DNA of 64,000 bases from Cercis canadensis (GCA_003255065.1 QAOA01007083.1:22260-86259); one strand, 5' to 3'. Positions 1 through 10,250 are shown, counted from the stretch's first letter. The notes: generated by a model from the sequence alone, not told the origin. Numbers and translations are program-made.

Positions 1-62
<62 letters not shown>
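1..62. repeat. poly(A) homopolymer run
   Basis: The window opens with 62 consecutive A residues directly before ordinary sequence. It may be a contig edge, a retroposon tail or an assembly artefact; nothing to the left is visible to decide. Confidence 0.9.
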
Positions 63-64
<2 letters not shown>

Positions 65-257
65 TAGACATTCCCAAGTATATAGACTTTATATGTTCTT
101 TTCTTTTCCCGTCCAAGAATTGCGAATCTTCCTACAAGCTATTATCTTCGTTAACACTAACACCCATGTCTTTTCTCTCCACTCTATATACATGGATGCA
201 ATTAATTCCAAATACCAGCAATCCAAGCAAAAACAATTTTCTCTTTCTTCTGCAAAC

Positions 258-2463
258 ATGGAGAAGTCCAAGTTGGCATTCTTTCTTGGTCTCATTATTA
301 TGCTTAGTATCTTTTCCACTTCCAAGACAGAAGAATTCCCAGAAGAGAGCAGCTTATCCACTTACATTGTTCTTGTCAAAAAACCAGAAGGTGTGGCATC
401 TTTTCAATCAGAAGAATTGCATGGGTGGTACCAGTCATTTTTGCCAGCCAGCACAGAAACTTCAACGAGCAGCGCATGGTTTTCTCATACCGAAACGTGG
501 TTGCTGGATTTGCTGCAAAATTGACTGTGGAAGAAGCAAAAGCTCTGCAAGAGAAGGATGAGATTTTGTCAGCTCGACCAGAAAGGATAGTTTCTTTACA
601 CACAACTCATTCTCCAACTTTCTTGGGGTTGCAACCGGGAAAGGGGTTGTGGGAAAATTCCAACTTGGGCAAAGGCATCATAATTGGAGTTGTGGACACT
701 GGGATATACCCTTTCCACCCTTCCTTTTCTGATGAAGGAACGGACCCTCCACCAGCAAAATGGAAAGGCTTCTGTGAATTTACCGGGAAAAGAACATGTA
801 ACAACAAGCTCATTGGTGCTAGAAACTTAGTAAAGACAGCGATTCAACAGCCTCCATTCGAAGATATTACTCACGGAAGCCACACATCTGGCGAAGCTGC
901 CGGAAGAATTGTAAAGAATGCTAGTCTTTTTGGTAATGCCAGGGGCACAGCAGTTGGCATGGCACCAGATGCTCACATAGCCATGTACAAAGTGTGCAAC
1001 GATAGAGTGAGATGCCTCGAAAGTTCAATATTAGCTGCAATGGACATTGCTATTGAAGATGGTGTGGATGTGCTTTCTCTGTCTCTTGGTTTAGACTCTC
1101 TTCCTTTCTATGAAGACCCAATTGCAGTGGGAGCATTTTCTGCAATTCAGAAGGGAATTTTTGTCAGTTGCTCAGCTGGTAACAGGGGTCCCAACTACAG
1201 TACTCTCTCCAATGAGGCACCATGGATTCTCACCGTTGGTGCAAGCACCATTGATAGAAACATCAGAGCAATAGCAAAGCTTGGGAATGGAGTGGTTTAT
1301 GATGGCCAATCGGCATTCCAACCAAAAGACTTTTCTTCTACATTAGCACCACTTGTGCATCCAGGTGGCAATGGCAAGCAGTTCTCTGCCTTCTGTGCCC
1401 CAGGATCCTTAAAGAACCTTGATGTGAGCTAGGAGGAAGAAATATTACAAGACTTCAAAGAGGGGAAGAAGTGAAAAATAATGGCGGTGTTGCCATGATC
1501 CTTGTGAACCAACAAAGTGCTGGCTTTAGTACTTTCTCTGACCCTCATGTTCTTCCCGCGGTCCATTTGAGCTATGCAGCTGGGTTGGCGATCAAAGATT
1601 ATATAAATTCAACCTCCTTTCCAACAGCAACAATCCTGTTCAAAGGAACTGTGATTGGAGATTCACTTGCCCCTTCAATTGCTTTTTTTTCTTCAAGAGG
1701 TCCAAGCAAGGCAATCCCTGGGATTCTAAAACCAGACATAACTGGACCTGGTGTGAACATTCTAGCGGCATGGCCAGTATCTATAGACAACCAAATACCA
1801 CAATTTAACATTATTTCCGGCACCTCGATGTCTTGCCCTCACCTCAGTAGCATTGCTGCTCTGCTAAAAAATGCGCACCCAGATTGGTCTCCTGCTGCAA
1901 TCATGACTACGGCTGATGTTGTGAATCTTGGAGGCCAGTCCATATTGGATCAAAGGCTTCTACCAGCTGACATTTTTGCCACAGGTGCGGGGCATGTTAA
2001 TCCAGTGAAAGCAAACGATCCTGGGCTTGTTTATGACATTGAAGCAAATGATTACATTTCTTATTTGTGTGGTTTGGGTTACAATGATATACAAGTTTCA
2101 ATTGTTGTGCAACGGACAGTGAGATGCTCTGAAGTTAAAAGCATACCAGAAGCGCAGCTGAATTATCCTTCAATTTCTGTTGAACTGGGGTCCACTTCAA
2201 AGTTTTACACAAGAACAGTGACAAATGTTGGACCTGCCAAAGCAACTTACACTGCAAAACTTGATGTACCTTTGACAATTGGTATGAGTGTGAACCCTGC
2301 TCGGATAACATTCACAGAGGTGAAGCAAAAGGCTACATTCTCAGTTGAGTTTATCTCACAAATTAAAGAAAATAGAGGCAATCATAAGTTTGCTCAGGGC
2401 TCCCTCACATGGTTATCCGACAAACACTCTGTTAGAATTCCGATATGTATCTTTTTCAAGTGA
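258..2463 (+). pseudogene. SBT1-type subtilisin-like serine protease, frameshifted
   Basis: Intronless subtilase gene, as is usual for plant SBT1 genes. The start ATG at 258 opens a hydrophobic signal peptide (MEKSKLAFFLGLIIM), followed by an I9-type propeptide ([10 protein letters not shown]). The S8 domain keeps the catalytic Asp (VVDTG, codon at 695), His (THGSHT, codon at 872), oxyanion Asn (SAGNRGP) and Ser (SGTSMSCPH, codon at 1825). It ends with the fibronectin-like C-terminal domain and TGA at 2461-2463. Family members are secreted to the apoplast and cleave peptides or wall proteins. Two breaks are visible. A one-base frame change lies near 471, between STSS and [12 protein letters not shown] small deletion with a frame change lies at 1423-1435, where the family has a segment like KGKVVVC after LKNLD. 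The usual KSAI of SPAAIKSAIMTTA is also missing in frame. I read it as a recent pseudogene; sequencing error at the first break cannot be excluded. Confidence 0.85.
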
Positions 2464-2509
2464 TCATTTGTGCAATTTGGGACATGAAGTGGGAGCGTGA
2501 TACTACATG

Positions 2510-2515
2510 AATAAA
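2510..2515 (+). terminator. AATAAA polyadenylation signal of the subtilase
   Basis: AATAAA lies 47 bases after the stop codon. A second AATAAAGGAGTTAAAT word follows about 37 bases later, so the signal is locally duplicated. Confidence 0.5.
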
Positions 2516-2782
2516 GGAGTTAAATGTCTGGGAAGGAGCTTATATAATAAAGGAGTTAAATTTCAATTAAAAATTTGTCAAAATTCAGACTTATTTCATT
2601 AGTTGATCTATAAAATTTAAATTTCCAAGATGTCATTCAAAATAATTCTGGGTTATTATTTCTCATATTGGTTACAACTAATAAAAATCATTAACTAATT
2701 AATGTTGCCACCAAAATAATATGTTATTATTTGATGTCATAAGTTTTGTGTTTGAACTTAAAGTCGCAACCAAAAGTACAAA

Positions 2783-2829
2783 ACTCAGACATTTTTAAGT
2801 ATATAGACTTTATATGTCCTTTTTTTTTT
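2783..2829 (+). repeat. Second copy of the subtilase 5' flank
   Basis: The words AGTATATAGACTTTATATG and CAGACATT-like sequence followed by a T-rich run match the sequence at 63-109, about 150 bases upstream of the subtilase ATG. This suggests the remains of a tandem subtilase copy whose promoter followed the first gene. Confidence 0.55.
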
Positions 2830-3422
2830 TTATAGAAAGAAAGGTGGAAAATGAAATTTCATACCATTTCAAGGGTACGAATAAACACAGTTATATATAT
2901 TATTCTGCACTTAAGATAAGGAGTTAAAACCTTAATTAGATTCATATATATGTTATTAATCTGTTAGTCCAATTGTTGATGTTAATTGAAAATTATCTCG
3001 TAAGTGATATCTTTTTACTAGATAGTAGTTTATCATTACAAAATAGAACTTGCTTGATATGTCTTATTAGTTAATCTGTCTTACTAGAAGAAACGAAGAT
3101 TATTGAAGTTCATTACAATTGCGTATTGGCATTAGGTGATATCTAGGACATGTTTAGTACATAAACTATACTAGGAAAATAATGATAATGTTCTTCCTTT
3201 GTAGGAGAACAAGCCAAAAAAAAAAAAAAAGTAAGAAATAAACCAAGGATATGTATATATTTATAATCCTCATAAACCAAGATTTTGTCAGATATAACAT
3301 TTTTTCCACAAGTTGACAGAACCCTCTAACTCCAAGGTGTTTCTAGGAAGCTCAAGCATTGAAAATGTTACTCTTTTTTTTTTTAAAAAAAAAAATTTAA
3401 TTTGTGGCTTTTATGTCTGTAC

Positions 3423-4541
3423 CAAGGAACTAAATGTCGTGTCGAGATACCGTTTCGGTCACTCAAGAAACGGAAATGTTTCGGAAACGTTTCGAAAATT
3501 TCGTGGAAACGGAAATTTTTTTAAGAAATGTTTCAAATAATTTTAAGCAATAATTTTTTTTTTAATTTTAAAAGATTTTAACATAATAATATTGATAAAA
3601 TATATAAAATTAGATAATATAGTATTAAATAATTACATTTTTAATACAAAATACATATTATGCTTTAAATATCAAATTACATAATAAATAATCAACAAAT
3701 ATATATTAAAATATTTAAATCAATTAACAATAAAATATATAGAGATAAATATTTAGAATTTAAATATAATTTGAGAGTAAATTTTGAAAATTCAATAAGT
3801 AATTTAAAAGAATTATTATTTGCTAAACGATCCCATACAAAATAAATAGGAAATTATATCAATAATCTATAATACAATAATTCATTCATTAACAATAGAA
3901 AAAAATTAAAAAAAAAACCTTGAAAAAGGAAACAGAAACCATGTGCGCGTGCAGTGGTTTTTCACTTTTTCTTTCTCTTTCAAGTTTCGAAGAGTCAAAG
4001 ATGAAAAGAAACTAAAAACAAGAATGTGAAATTGTAGAAGAGGACATTGCACATATCGCTAATCTTGAGCTCGTGGAAGATGATGGGCATAACACTGTGG
4101 AAGTAGAAATAGCTGAAGCCATTGCCAATGATACTGTCATTTCAAGATAGTTTTTTCAGACCCAGATTTTTGTGTTTGATGGTTGAGTTGAGCTGTTAAG
4201 GCGCTGCTCGTTGAGTCATGGGTGTGAGATTGAACTACCATGGAAGGAAAAACCACAGAGAACCATGGAGCATAACTCTGGATAACAATGAAGGGGAGAA
4301 CCATGGAGAACCAGAAATAAAAAATCATAGAGTCAAAAGTAGAGATTATAGAGAGATTGTTTCGTACTGCACGTCGAAAATTTTGCCATTTCTGTCTGTT
4401 TCCTCCGAAATGCACCGAAACATGTCTGTTTCCATGGAAACGGCAAAATTTTTGAATTAGAATGGAGTATCGTGTCGTTCATGGACGAAACCAAAAAATT
4501 TCGTGCGTTTCGTCCGAAACGACACGACATTTTGTTCCTTG
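3423..4541. mobile_element. Non-autonomous hAT-type DNA transposon
   Basis: The ends are inverted repeats: CAAGGAACTAAATGTCGTG on the left, and the reverse complement CAAGGAACAAAATGTCGTG on the right, extending to about 22 bp with one mismatch. A perfect 8-bp direct duplication GTCTGTAC flanks it (3415-3422 and 4542-4549). An 8-bp target duplication and CAAGG-type ends are the signature of the hAT superfamily. Both subterminal zones are full of GTTTCG/CGAAAC and GGAAACG words in both orientations, as expected for transposase-binding repeats. The 1.1-kb interior is AT-rich on the left and has more balanced, partly coding-like sequence on the right (4036-4150). No transposase is present, so it would depend on a partner element. 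Confidence 0.85.
4036..4150 (+). other. Coding-like acidic segment inside the hAT element
   Basis: One frame reads about 38 codons, acidic and compositionally protein-like (VEEDIAHIANLELVEDDG and onward to AEAIANDTVISR, then TAG). Its base composition differs from the AT-rich left half of the element. It could be a captured host-gene fragment or a relic of the parent element's own gene. The family is not recognised. Confidence 0.3.
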
Positions 4542-4549
4542 GTCTGTAC

Positions 4550-4960
4550 CTGGTTGATATTTTTTCATCTTTCCAGAATTTCAAAGACAAACTCCATACC
4601 TAGTTATCGCTCTCAATCATCTGTCTTTATACTTGTCTCGCTGTCACTTATTTAAACCTTTCAATTTCAGCATCTCTTGTTTTCTCCTTTATCACATGGC
4701 TTTCCTTTTTTGGGACTGCAGAGAGATGGGATAGAGTAATAGTAGTTGTTCAGAGACATACCCCACATGACAGTGAATCACAGAATTCACAACTTGCTGA
4801 TCTTCCTTCCTCGCTTCATTATGATCCTGTGCTTGAAAATAGAAGTTTTTGGGAGCACTGTTTGATTGGTTATATTATATTCCAGCCCATGCAGTTGAAG
4901 GTGATGATTATGAATAGCAGAATTAAATCAGCAGAAAAAGAATAAAAGACCGAAGATTAT
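4550..4960. other. Intergenic, no gene seen
   Basis: No recognisable coding segment, RNA gene or repeat family was found between the hAT element and the MITE at 4961. Confidence 0.5.
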
Positions 4961-5155
4961 GGGTATGTTTGATTTTTAGTTTTAAAAATTATTTTTTATT
5001 TTTAAAACAATAAATAAAAAACTTGTTTAATAGGACTGTTTTTATTTACATGTTTTAAAAATTTATTTTCACAAAATTATTCTAAAAAATAAAAAAAAAC
5101 AAAAATAAGAGAGAACTGTTTTTTTTTTTTAAAAAAAACACTTTCAAACACACCC
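4961..5155. mobile_element. Tourist-like (PIF/Harbinger) MITE
   Basis: Short AT-rich element with inverted ends GGGTATGTTTGA and, reversed, GGGTGTGTTTGA. It is flanked by TAT on both sides (4958-4960, 5156-5158). Ends of the GGG-N-TGTTTG type with a 3-bp target duplication fit Tourist-like MITEs. There is no coding capacity. Confidence 0.55.
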
Positions 5156-5319
5156 TATAGCTAGAGATGATATAATCTTTGTGTACAGTGTTTCTACTTC
5201 GCTTCTGCTCCCTTGATGCATTTTGATGAATTAATACTTATCAATAGAAAGGAAAAATGAAATTTTATATCAAAGTGACTACTGTTGTAAATAACCCTCA
5301 TAGGTGCTATTATCTTAAA

Positions 5320-5861
5320 GGCTTAATTGTAATTTTAGTCTTCTTATTTTAAAAACTTGAACTTTTTGGTCATTCTTGTTTAAAATAAAACAATTTAGTC
5401 TCTTCATATTTATAAAATGTGCAATTTTAGTCATTCTGTCATTTCTCAAGTCTGATTTAAAGTGTAAAATACTCCAATTCACAATCTCCCCGTTCAGATT
5501 GAAGAGTTATATATTTCGAATCTCCTCACTAAATTTCAGTTTGATCCAACGGTAGGACGTAGCCCAAAATATCAAAACTAGAAATTTTCATCTAACCGCA
5601 GATCTAAATTCATTTACCGTTAGATCGAACTGAAATTTTGTGAAAAGTTTCACTAGACATATCTCTTCAATCTGAACGGTAAAATTATGAATCAGAGAAC
5701 TTTACACCTTGAAATAGACCTAAGAAATTTTAGCTTAAAAACAAAATGATCAAAATTACATATTTTATGAATATAGAGATACTAAATAGTTTTCTTTTAC
5801 ACAAGAGGGACTAAAAAGTTCAAAGTTGTTAAAATAGAAAGACCAAAATTACAGTTAAGTC
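5320..5861. mobile_element. Mutator-like MITE with long inverted arms
   Basis: The outer arms match across at least 100 bp: GGCTTAATTGTAATTTTAGT on the left, and GACTTAACTGTAATTTTGGT when the right end is reversed. Inner arms containing CCGTTCAGATTGAAGAG and its complement also pair, so most of the 542 bp folds on itself. A near-perfect 9-bp duplication, TATCTTAAA (5311-5319) and TATCTTATA (5862-5870), flanks it. Long inverted arms with a 9-bp target duplication indicate a Mutator-like MITE. There is no coding capacity. Confidence 0.75.
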
Positions 5862-5957
5862 TATCTTATATTATAGCTACTCATTGAAGTTTTTACTTGT
5901 TGAAAAAACCTCAATGATTTTCCACTTCTTAGAACTTCTGTGATACAATGATTTCAG

Positions 5958-6237
5958 GCAAACGTGGAATCTTTGTTGGTGTTGTGGAAGGCCTACATTA
6001 GCACTGGAAGCACAGTCACAGAGAAGTAGTAAAGATCATTACAATGCAGAGAGTATTCAAACAGGTCATCTACACAGCAAAATTGCTTGAGGCAGAGAGC
6101 GGTGGAATTTTAGTTTCAGTTGATAAGCTTAAAGAAGGTCATGCTATAATTATCTACCTCCTTCAAAACAGGCGGCCAAAAATCTACTAACAAAAAGAGA
6201 AGCGTTGCATAGATCTCTTGAAATGCAGAGAATTGGA
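5958..6237 (+). pseudogene. Orphan exon of a CRM-domain chloroplast RNA-splicing factor
   Basis: Bounded by TTTCAG on the left and GTAAGT on the right, so it looks like a genuine exon carried in genomic form. One frame reads GKRGIFVGVVEGLH, a stop at 5999-6001, then HWKH, REVVKIITMQRVFKQVIYTA and ESGGILVSVDKLKEGHAIII. After a frame change it continues NLLTKREALHRSLEMQRIG. This matches the CRM (chloroplast RNA splicing and ribosome maturation) domain of CRS1/CAF/CFM proteins, including the GKRG loop and the ESGGILVSVDKL segment. These proteins act in splicing of organellar group II introns. The in-frame stop, a two-codon insertion in HWKHREVV, the frame change and the absence of neighbouring exons make it a pseudogene fragment. 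Confidence 0.75.
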
Positions 6238-7231
6238 GTAAGTTATTGCTTGATTTTGCTTCCAGCATTCTCTCGGTGAAATTTGTACATGTTCCTTTCA
6301 TGTATTTGCCTTTGATTTAATTTTCTTCTCATTTGGGACTGATTTTGACAATGCTTGTGTTAAGATTAGAGATTGAGGTTGGATTTAGAGCTACAGGTTG
6401 GGTATAGAGGTAGATTGAGTCAGGAGTTGAAGGTCCAATATACATAATAAACACAAATGAACTAAGCCGGGTTAGATGTATCCGTATTCCGAATGTCAAG
6501 TTAGATCGGTTTTGAATAGATAAGGTAATAAGTGAAAAGAGTTAAAAGTCCTTATACTTTTTACAGGGTAGTATATATAGGAAGAGAAAAAGTATGAGAG
6601 TATGATAGTAATTGTGGCAATTAGGCCTCTATGTAAGGATATCTACGGATTTACTTCTTGTCTCAGTCACTTAAGTTTTTTGCACATCAGAAACAGCAGA
6701 CAATCTCAGATTTGAAACTCAAACTAGTAAGTTTTAGTAACATAAGCATAGAGTGAGGAATGACCGTGTCTGTGGCTGGTTCTTTGCAAGTTTTGATTCA
6801 ACGGGCTGGTTGAGGAAGTCATAAGCATAGAGTGAGAGTGTGCAAATACCATTGCTGTAACTTAAAATGAAGTTGAATTTAATGTGGATGTGTGCTGTTA
6901 TGAGTAGTCTTTGTGGCTCGTTAGTCATTACTTCATATGCTCTTGGTGAGTTTTGAACTTCCTGTCACATAAATCAGACACAAAAATGAATTGAAACCCA
7001 GATAGTGTTATAAACAAAGACAATATCTAGCTTTGAATTGCAAAGAAATGAAAGCAAAAGAGAGCCTGAGAATCAAAGCTCTGTTTGGTACTGGAAATAG
7101 AGAGCTTAAGAGAAAGCTAAAAGAGGCTTCCTTTCGCTTTCTCTTATCTGCTCTCTCTACCAATCAGAACGTTAAAATTTCTGAAAAAACAAAGCTTCGT
7201 AAGCACCTCGCTCAAGGACAAGCTTCGTAAG
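6238..7231. other. Intergenic, no gene seen
   Basis: No domain is recognised. The 65-codon open frame at 7033-7230 has low-complexity Lys-rich composition and no match I know. AAGCTTCGTAAG occurs twice (near 7193 and 7220) just before the inverted repeat of the small-peptide gene. Confidence 0.5.
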
Positions 7232-7426
7232 AAAAGAAACTTGAGAGAAGAAGAAAATGGCTATTAACAGGTTTGGTAGTCTTCTTCCAAACCCCATTGG
7301 GTTTGGAGCTTGACAGCTATGGAAGCTTGTTCTAACTCAGCAGATGCGAACACGAGGATCATCGCAACTAACACCACTGCTAGTACTTTCTTAATAGCCA
7401 TTTTCTTCTTCTCTCAAGTTTCTTTT
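7232..7426. repeat. 36-bp perfect inverted repeat, 123-bp spacer
   Basis: 7232-7267 and 7391-7426 are exact reverse complements (arm core CTTGAGAGAAGAAGAAAATG). The right arm is the 5' leader, ATG and first codons of the small-peptide gene; the left arm is an inverted copy beyond its stop codon. RNA from either strand could fold into a stem-loop. The origin may be two head-to-head gene copies with loss of one body, or template switching. Confidence 0.9.
7264..7401 (-). CDS. Small secreted peptide, 45 residues, family unknown
   Basis: Reads from ATG at 7401 to TAA at 7264. It begins with a textbook signal peptide (MAIKKVLAVVLVAMILVFAS), likely cleaved after ASA, leaving a mature tail of about 24 residues that starts ELEQASIAVKLQTQWG and ends in Cys. 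A TATATATAAAG box sits about 90 bases upstream on the same strand (7502-7491) and a purine-rich leader precedes the ATG, so a working promoter is plausible. The stop codon lies inside the left arm of a 36-bp perfect inverted repeat whose right arm covers the leader and start codon, so the C-terminus may have been made by that inversion. The peptide family is not recognised. Real expression is likely but unproven. Confidence 0.55.
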   Translation of the reverse strand: MAIKKVLAVVLVAMILVFASAELEQASIAVKLQTQWGLEEDYQTC

Positions 7427-7490
7427 ATTCTTAGCTAATGTAACCTCAAATTGTGTATATGTGTTTGGTGTTTCAATTGAGTTTTGGGAC

Positions 7491-7502
7491 TTTATATATA
7501 TC
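7491..7502 (-). promoter_or_regulatory. TATA box of the small-peptide gene
   Basis: On the minus strand the sequence reads TATATATAAAGTCCC about 90 bases upstream of the ATG at 7401. That leaves a leader of roughly 60 bases after a start site about 30 bases downstream of the box. Confidence 0.5.
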
Positions 7503-7639
7503 TAGGCACAACATCGAGGAAAGGACTTCACTATATTCAATGGATTTTTGGGATTAAAACAAAAGTTGTTGTAATCCTTTGATTTATGGATCAGAGTAAT
7601 TATGGTACAAATTTATTGTTGTTATTTTCAGTTTTAACT

Positions 7640-8127
7640 TTAATTAATATGGGGAGGTGAATTTGAAGGGATTTTTGATATTACAATAATGAATTTGAAG
7701 ATGGTAAAAATAATTGAGATGTTGAGGCTAGAAGCATATAAGGGGCTTTGTCTTATAGAACTCAATGTAGTGAAGTAGCTTTAATGTATTAATTTCACTT
7801 TTAATTCAATTAATCAGGTGGTAAATTTTACCAGTAGGGTAAAAGATTTCTATTAATTAGCATCTAACCAAAGATGGATAAAAGAAATGAAATGTTGAGG
7901 CTTGATGCAATGAAGGGGCTCTATTTTATAGGACTAGATGCAGTGAAGTAACTCTATCTAGACGTATTACTTGCAGATTTAGTTCAATTAATGGGGAGGT
8001 TTTGTGGAGTAGGGTAAAAGATTTCTATTGATTAGGATCTGACCAAAGATGGGGAAAAATAAATGAAATGTTGAGGCTAGATGCAATGAAAGGGCTCTGT
8101 GCTAGAGGACTAGACGGATTTAGATGT
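7640..8127. repeat. About 176-bp tandem repeat, roughly three copies
   Basis: The marker GANATGTTGAGGCT recurs at about 7714, 7886 and 8066 (spacing 172 and 180). Each is followed by a GGGGCT/GGGCTCT segment, GTAGGGTAAAAGATTTCTAT and an AACCAAAGATGG/GACCAAAGATGG segment. Copies are clearly diverged. The last copy is cut by the MITE at 8128-8383 and resumes as ATTACTTGCA just after it. Confidence 0.75.
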
Positions 8128-8383
8128 AGAGTAAAATATTTTTCTCGTCTTTAAATTATTTCTCAAATGTTATTTTAGTTCTTGATTTATTTTTTGTCAC
8201 TTTAATTCTTGAATAATCATATTACTCATTAAATCAGTCATTTGTAGCATAAAAAATGATTACTTAAGTGACTGATTTGATAGGTAAAGTGATTATTTCA
8301 GTATTAAAGTGACACTAAAAATAAATCAAAGACTAAAGTAACATTTGATAAATAATTTAAGGACGAAAAAAATATTTAACTCT
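8128..8383. mobile_element. Inverted-repeat MITE, AGAGTAAAAT family
   Basis: The arms pair along almost the whole 256 bp: AGAGTAAAATATTTTTCTCG on the left, and AGAGTTAAATATTTTTTTCG when the right end is reversed. A 7-bp flank TAGATGT/TAGATAT (8121-8127, 8384-8390) looks like a target duplication in the 176-bp repeat. A related copy lies at 16743-16971. There is no coding capacity; the superfamily is uncertain. Confidence 0.75.
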
Positions 8384-10250
8384 TAGATATATTACTTGCA
8401 CTTTTATAATATTTTATGCCTTTATTTTAATTTTCTTTGTTATTACCATCTCAAAACATTTTTTTTTAAAAAAAAAAAAATCTGTATTGGGCTGAATTGA
8501 TTGTCCCTCTTTCAATAGAAATAATCTCAAGAGATTATTTATATATTGCTAAGCAAAGATGATCATTGCTAGAAGATTTGTGCTAGTTAATTTATACAAC
8601 TGAATAATTTCAAGTTGAATTTCTCTTTGTAAGAAGACAAATACAGTTTTTATAATTTGGAACAAGAAGATCCCAATGGTCAGATATTGTAGTATTTCAA
8701 TGTTATCAACAAAAGTAGCAGCATTAATAAAGTTCTATAAGGCTTCCATGAAACCTGGTGGATTATTCAAAGGTATCAGGTATGTGTAGCTATGCGCTTT
8801 TGGAGAAAAAAGACCTTAGAGAAAGCTCCAATGGTGTTCTGCCTTCTGTAAACCCAAGCTCTGATAGGAGTTTGGTTTGGACCAAACCACCCAACAAAAA
8901 GGCCCAGTTTGATTTTTTTTTTCATTTACTTCAAAAAAATATGAAAAAAACACTTTTAAATTTAAAACAATTAAGCTTAAGCTAAAAAGAATAAAAAAAA
9001 AAACTTTTTTAGTTTGCTTTAAAGTGAAGGATTAAACTAAATTTTTTTAGTTTCCTTATAAAAGATAAATAAAATTCAAAATACTTTTTATTAAGAAAAT
9101 ATTTTTATTTTGATGAAGGAAAATTATAACATTATGCAATTCTTTTCAATTAGAGATATTTAGTGGTAAATAAAAATTTTCACATTTCATTTTTCATGTA
9201 ATTAGTGTCAAATTAGAAAAGTTTCAATTCAATTTTATAGAACATTTTTCAATTGAATTTGACTAGTAGCATATTGTTGGAGGAAAATAATAGAATCAAG
9301 CAATTTATGTCAATTGAACTTAATTAGTGATTCAATTGGAAAAGTCCAATTCAATTTCATGAAATCTTTTTCCAAATGAACTAAATTTGTATCAAATTGA
9401 TGGACGAAAAGTACAATTTTATGAAATTTCATTTCAATTCAATTGAATTTGATTAGTGTTGAATTTAGAAGTATTTGCCCCATTACTCAAAAAGGTCAAT
9501 TGAGATTGCTTTAAGGATCCTATGTATATTGGCTTAGAGTAACTATGTGTGACATGCTATTAACACTTCAATTCTAAGAACCTATGTCGATTTAATTTAT
9601 TGGCTTTATGTAGGAATCCGCAATTTTGCACAAGCCAATGCCATACATTGGGCTTATTCTATTTTTATCTATTTTTTTTTTTTGTGTTTTAGGGATTCTA
9701 TGATNTGTGTTTTGGGGATTCTATGATATTAAATGAGTATGTCATATTACATTGACGTAACAAATTTACGTAATTTTTATATTTTATTGAATATAAAATA
9801 ATTAATTTGTACACGAGTCATTTTTATATTGACTAATCTCATATAGTATGACATACTATATAAATATGAAAAGTATGTAAGAAAGCTCCTTTGTTTTTTG
9901 TTCTTCTTTTATCTTTCGTCTACAGAAGCTGGATCTGCCATTGGAGTTTCCTCTTAGCTCTCTTGACTTATTTTCCTCCAAAAATTCAAAGGAAATTCGA
10001 GTTTAAATCAAGTACACATAATAAACTTGAGACAAAAACGGCACTGATTTTTAAATGAATTATGGGGCACTGATTTCAATTACTACAATTACATGGCTTA
10101 CTTCATAATTATCTAATAAATATGTGCATATTCTTCTATTACTGAAGAAATAACTCAATCCGGTACCCATTGAAAAGAATCATCTTCAGTTACCAATACT
10201 CTACTGCCACGTCTCCCTGACAGTTCAGCTATCGTACCCTTACGCCCTTC
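8384..10250. other. Intergenic, AT-rich, no gene seen
   Basis: Contains homopolymer runs near 8460 and 8990. A diffuse zone at 9120-9480 has CAATTGAATTTGATTAGT-like words recurring about every 100 bases, probably an old tandem repeat. A single N lies at 9705. The leader-like CT-rich tract of the transporter gene begins near 10250. No coding segment is recognised. Confidence 0.55.
9682..9728. repeat. Duplicated 22-bp overlap around a single N
   Basis: TGTGTTTTAGGGATTCTATG before the N at 9705 is repeated after it with one mismatch (TGTGTTTTGGGGATTCTATG). The pattern is that of two contig ends joined without merging their overlap. Confidence 0.8.

Larger units (their letters stand above)
2464..3414. 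other. Intergenic, no gene seen
   Basis: AT-rich sequence holding the subtilase 3' end and simple T/A runs. The only structured piece is 2783-2829, which resembles 63-109, just upstream of the subtilase start. No other coding or RNA gene is recognised. Confidence 0.6.

Noticed and set aside
4218-4590. Open frames of 80-92 codons near the right end of the hAT element
   Set aside because: They follow the repeated GTTTCG/CGAAAC subterminal words in several frames and are not protein-like.
7033-7230. 65-codon plus-strand open frame before the small-peptide gene
   Set aside because: Lys-rich, no recognised family, no promoter signal, and it overlaps nothing conserved; chance is the simpler reading.
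9120-9480. CRISPR-like or ordered regulatory array from recurring CAATTGAATTTGATTAGT-like words
   Set aside because: The words are degenerate and unevenly spaced, and the genome is a plant; an old AT-rich tandem repeat fits better.
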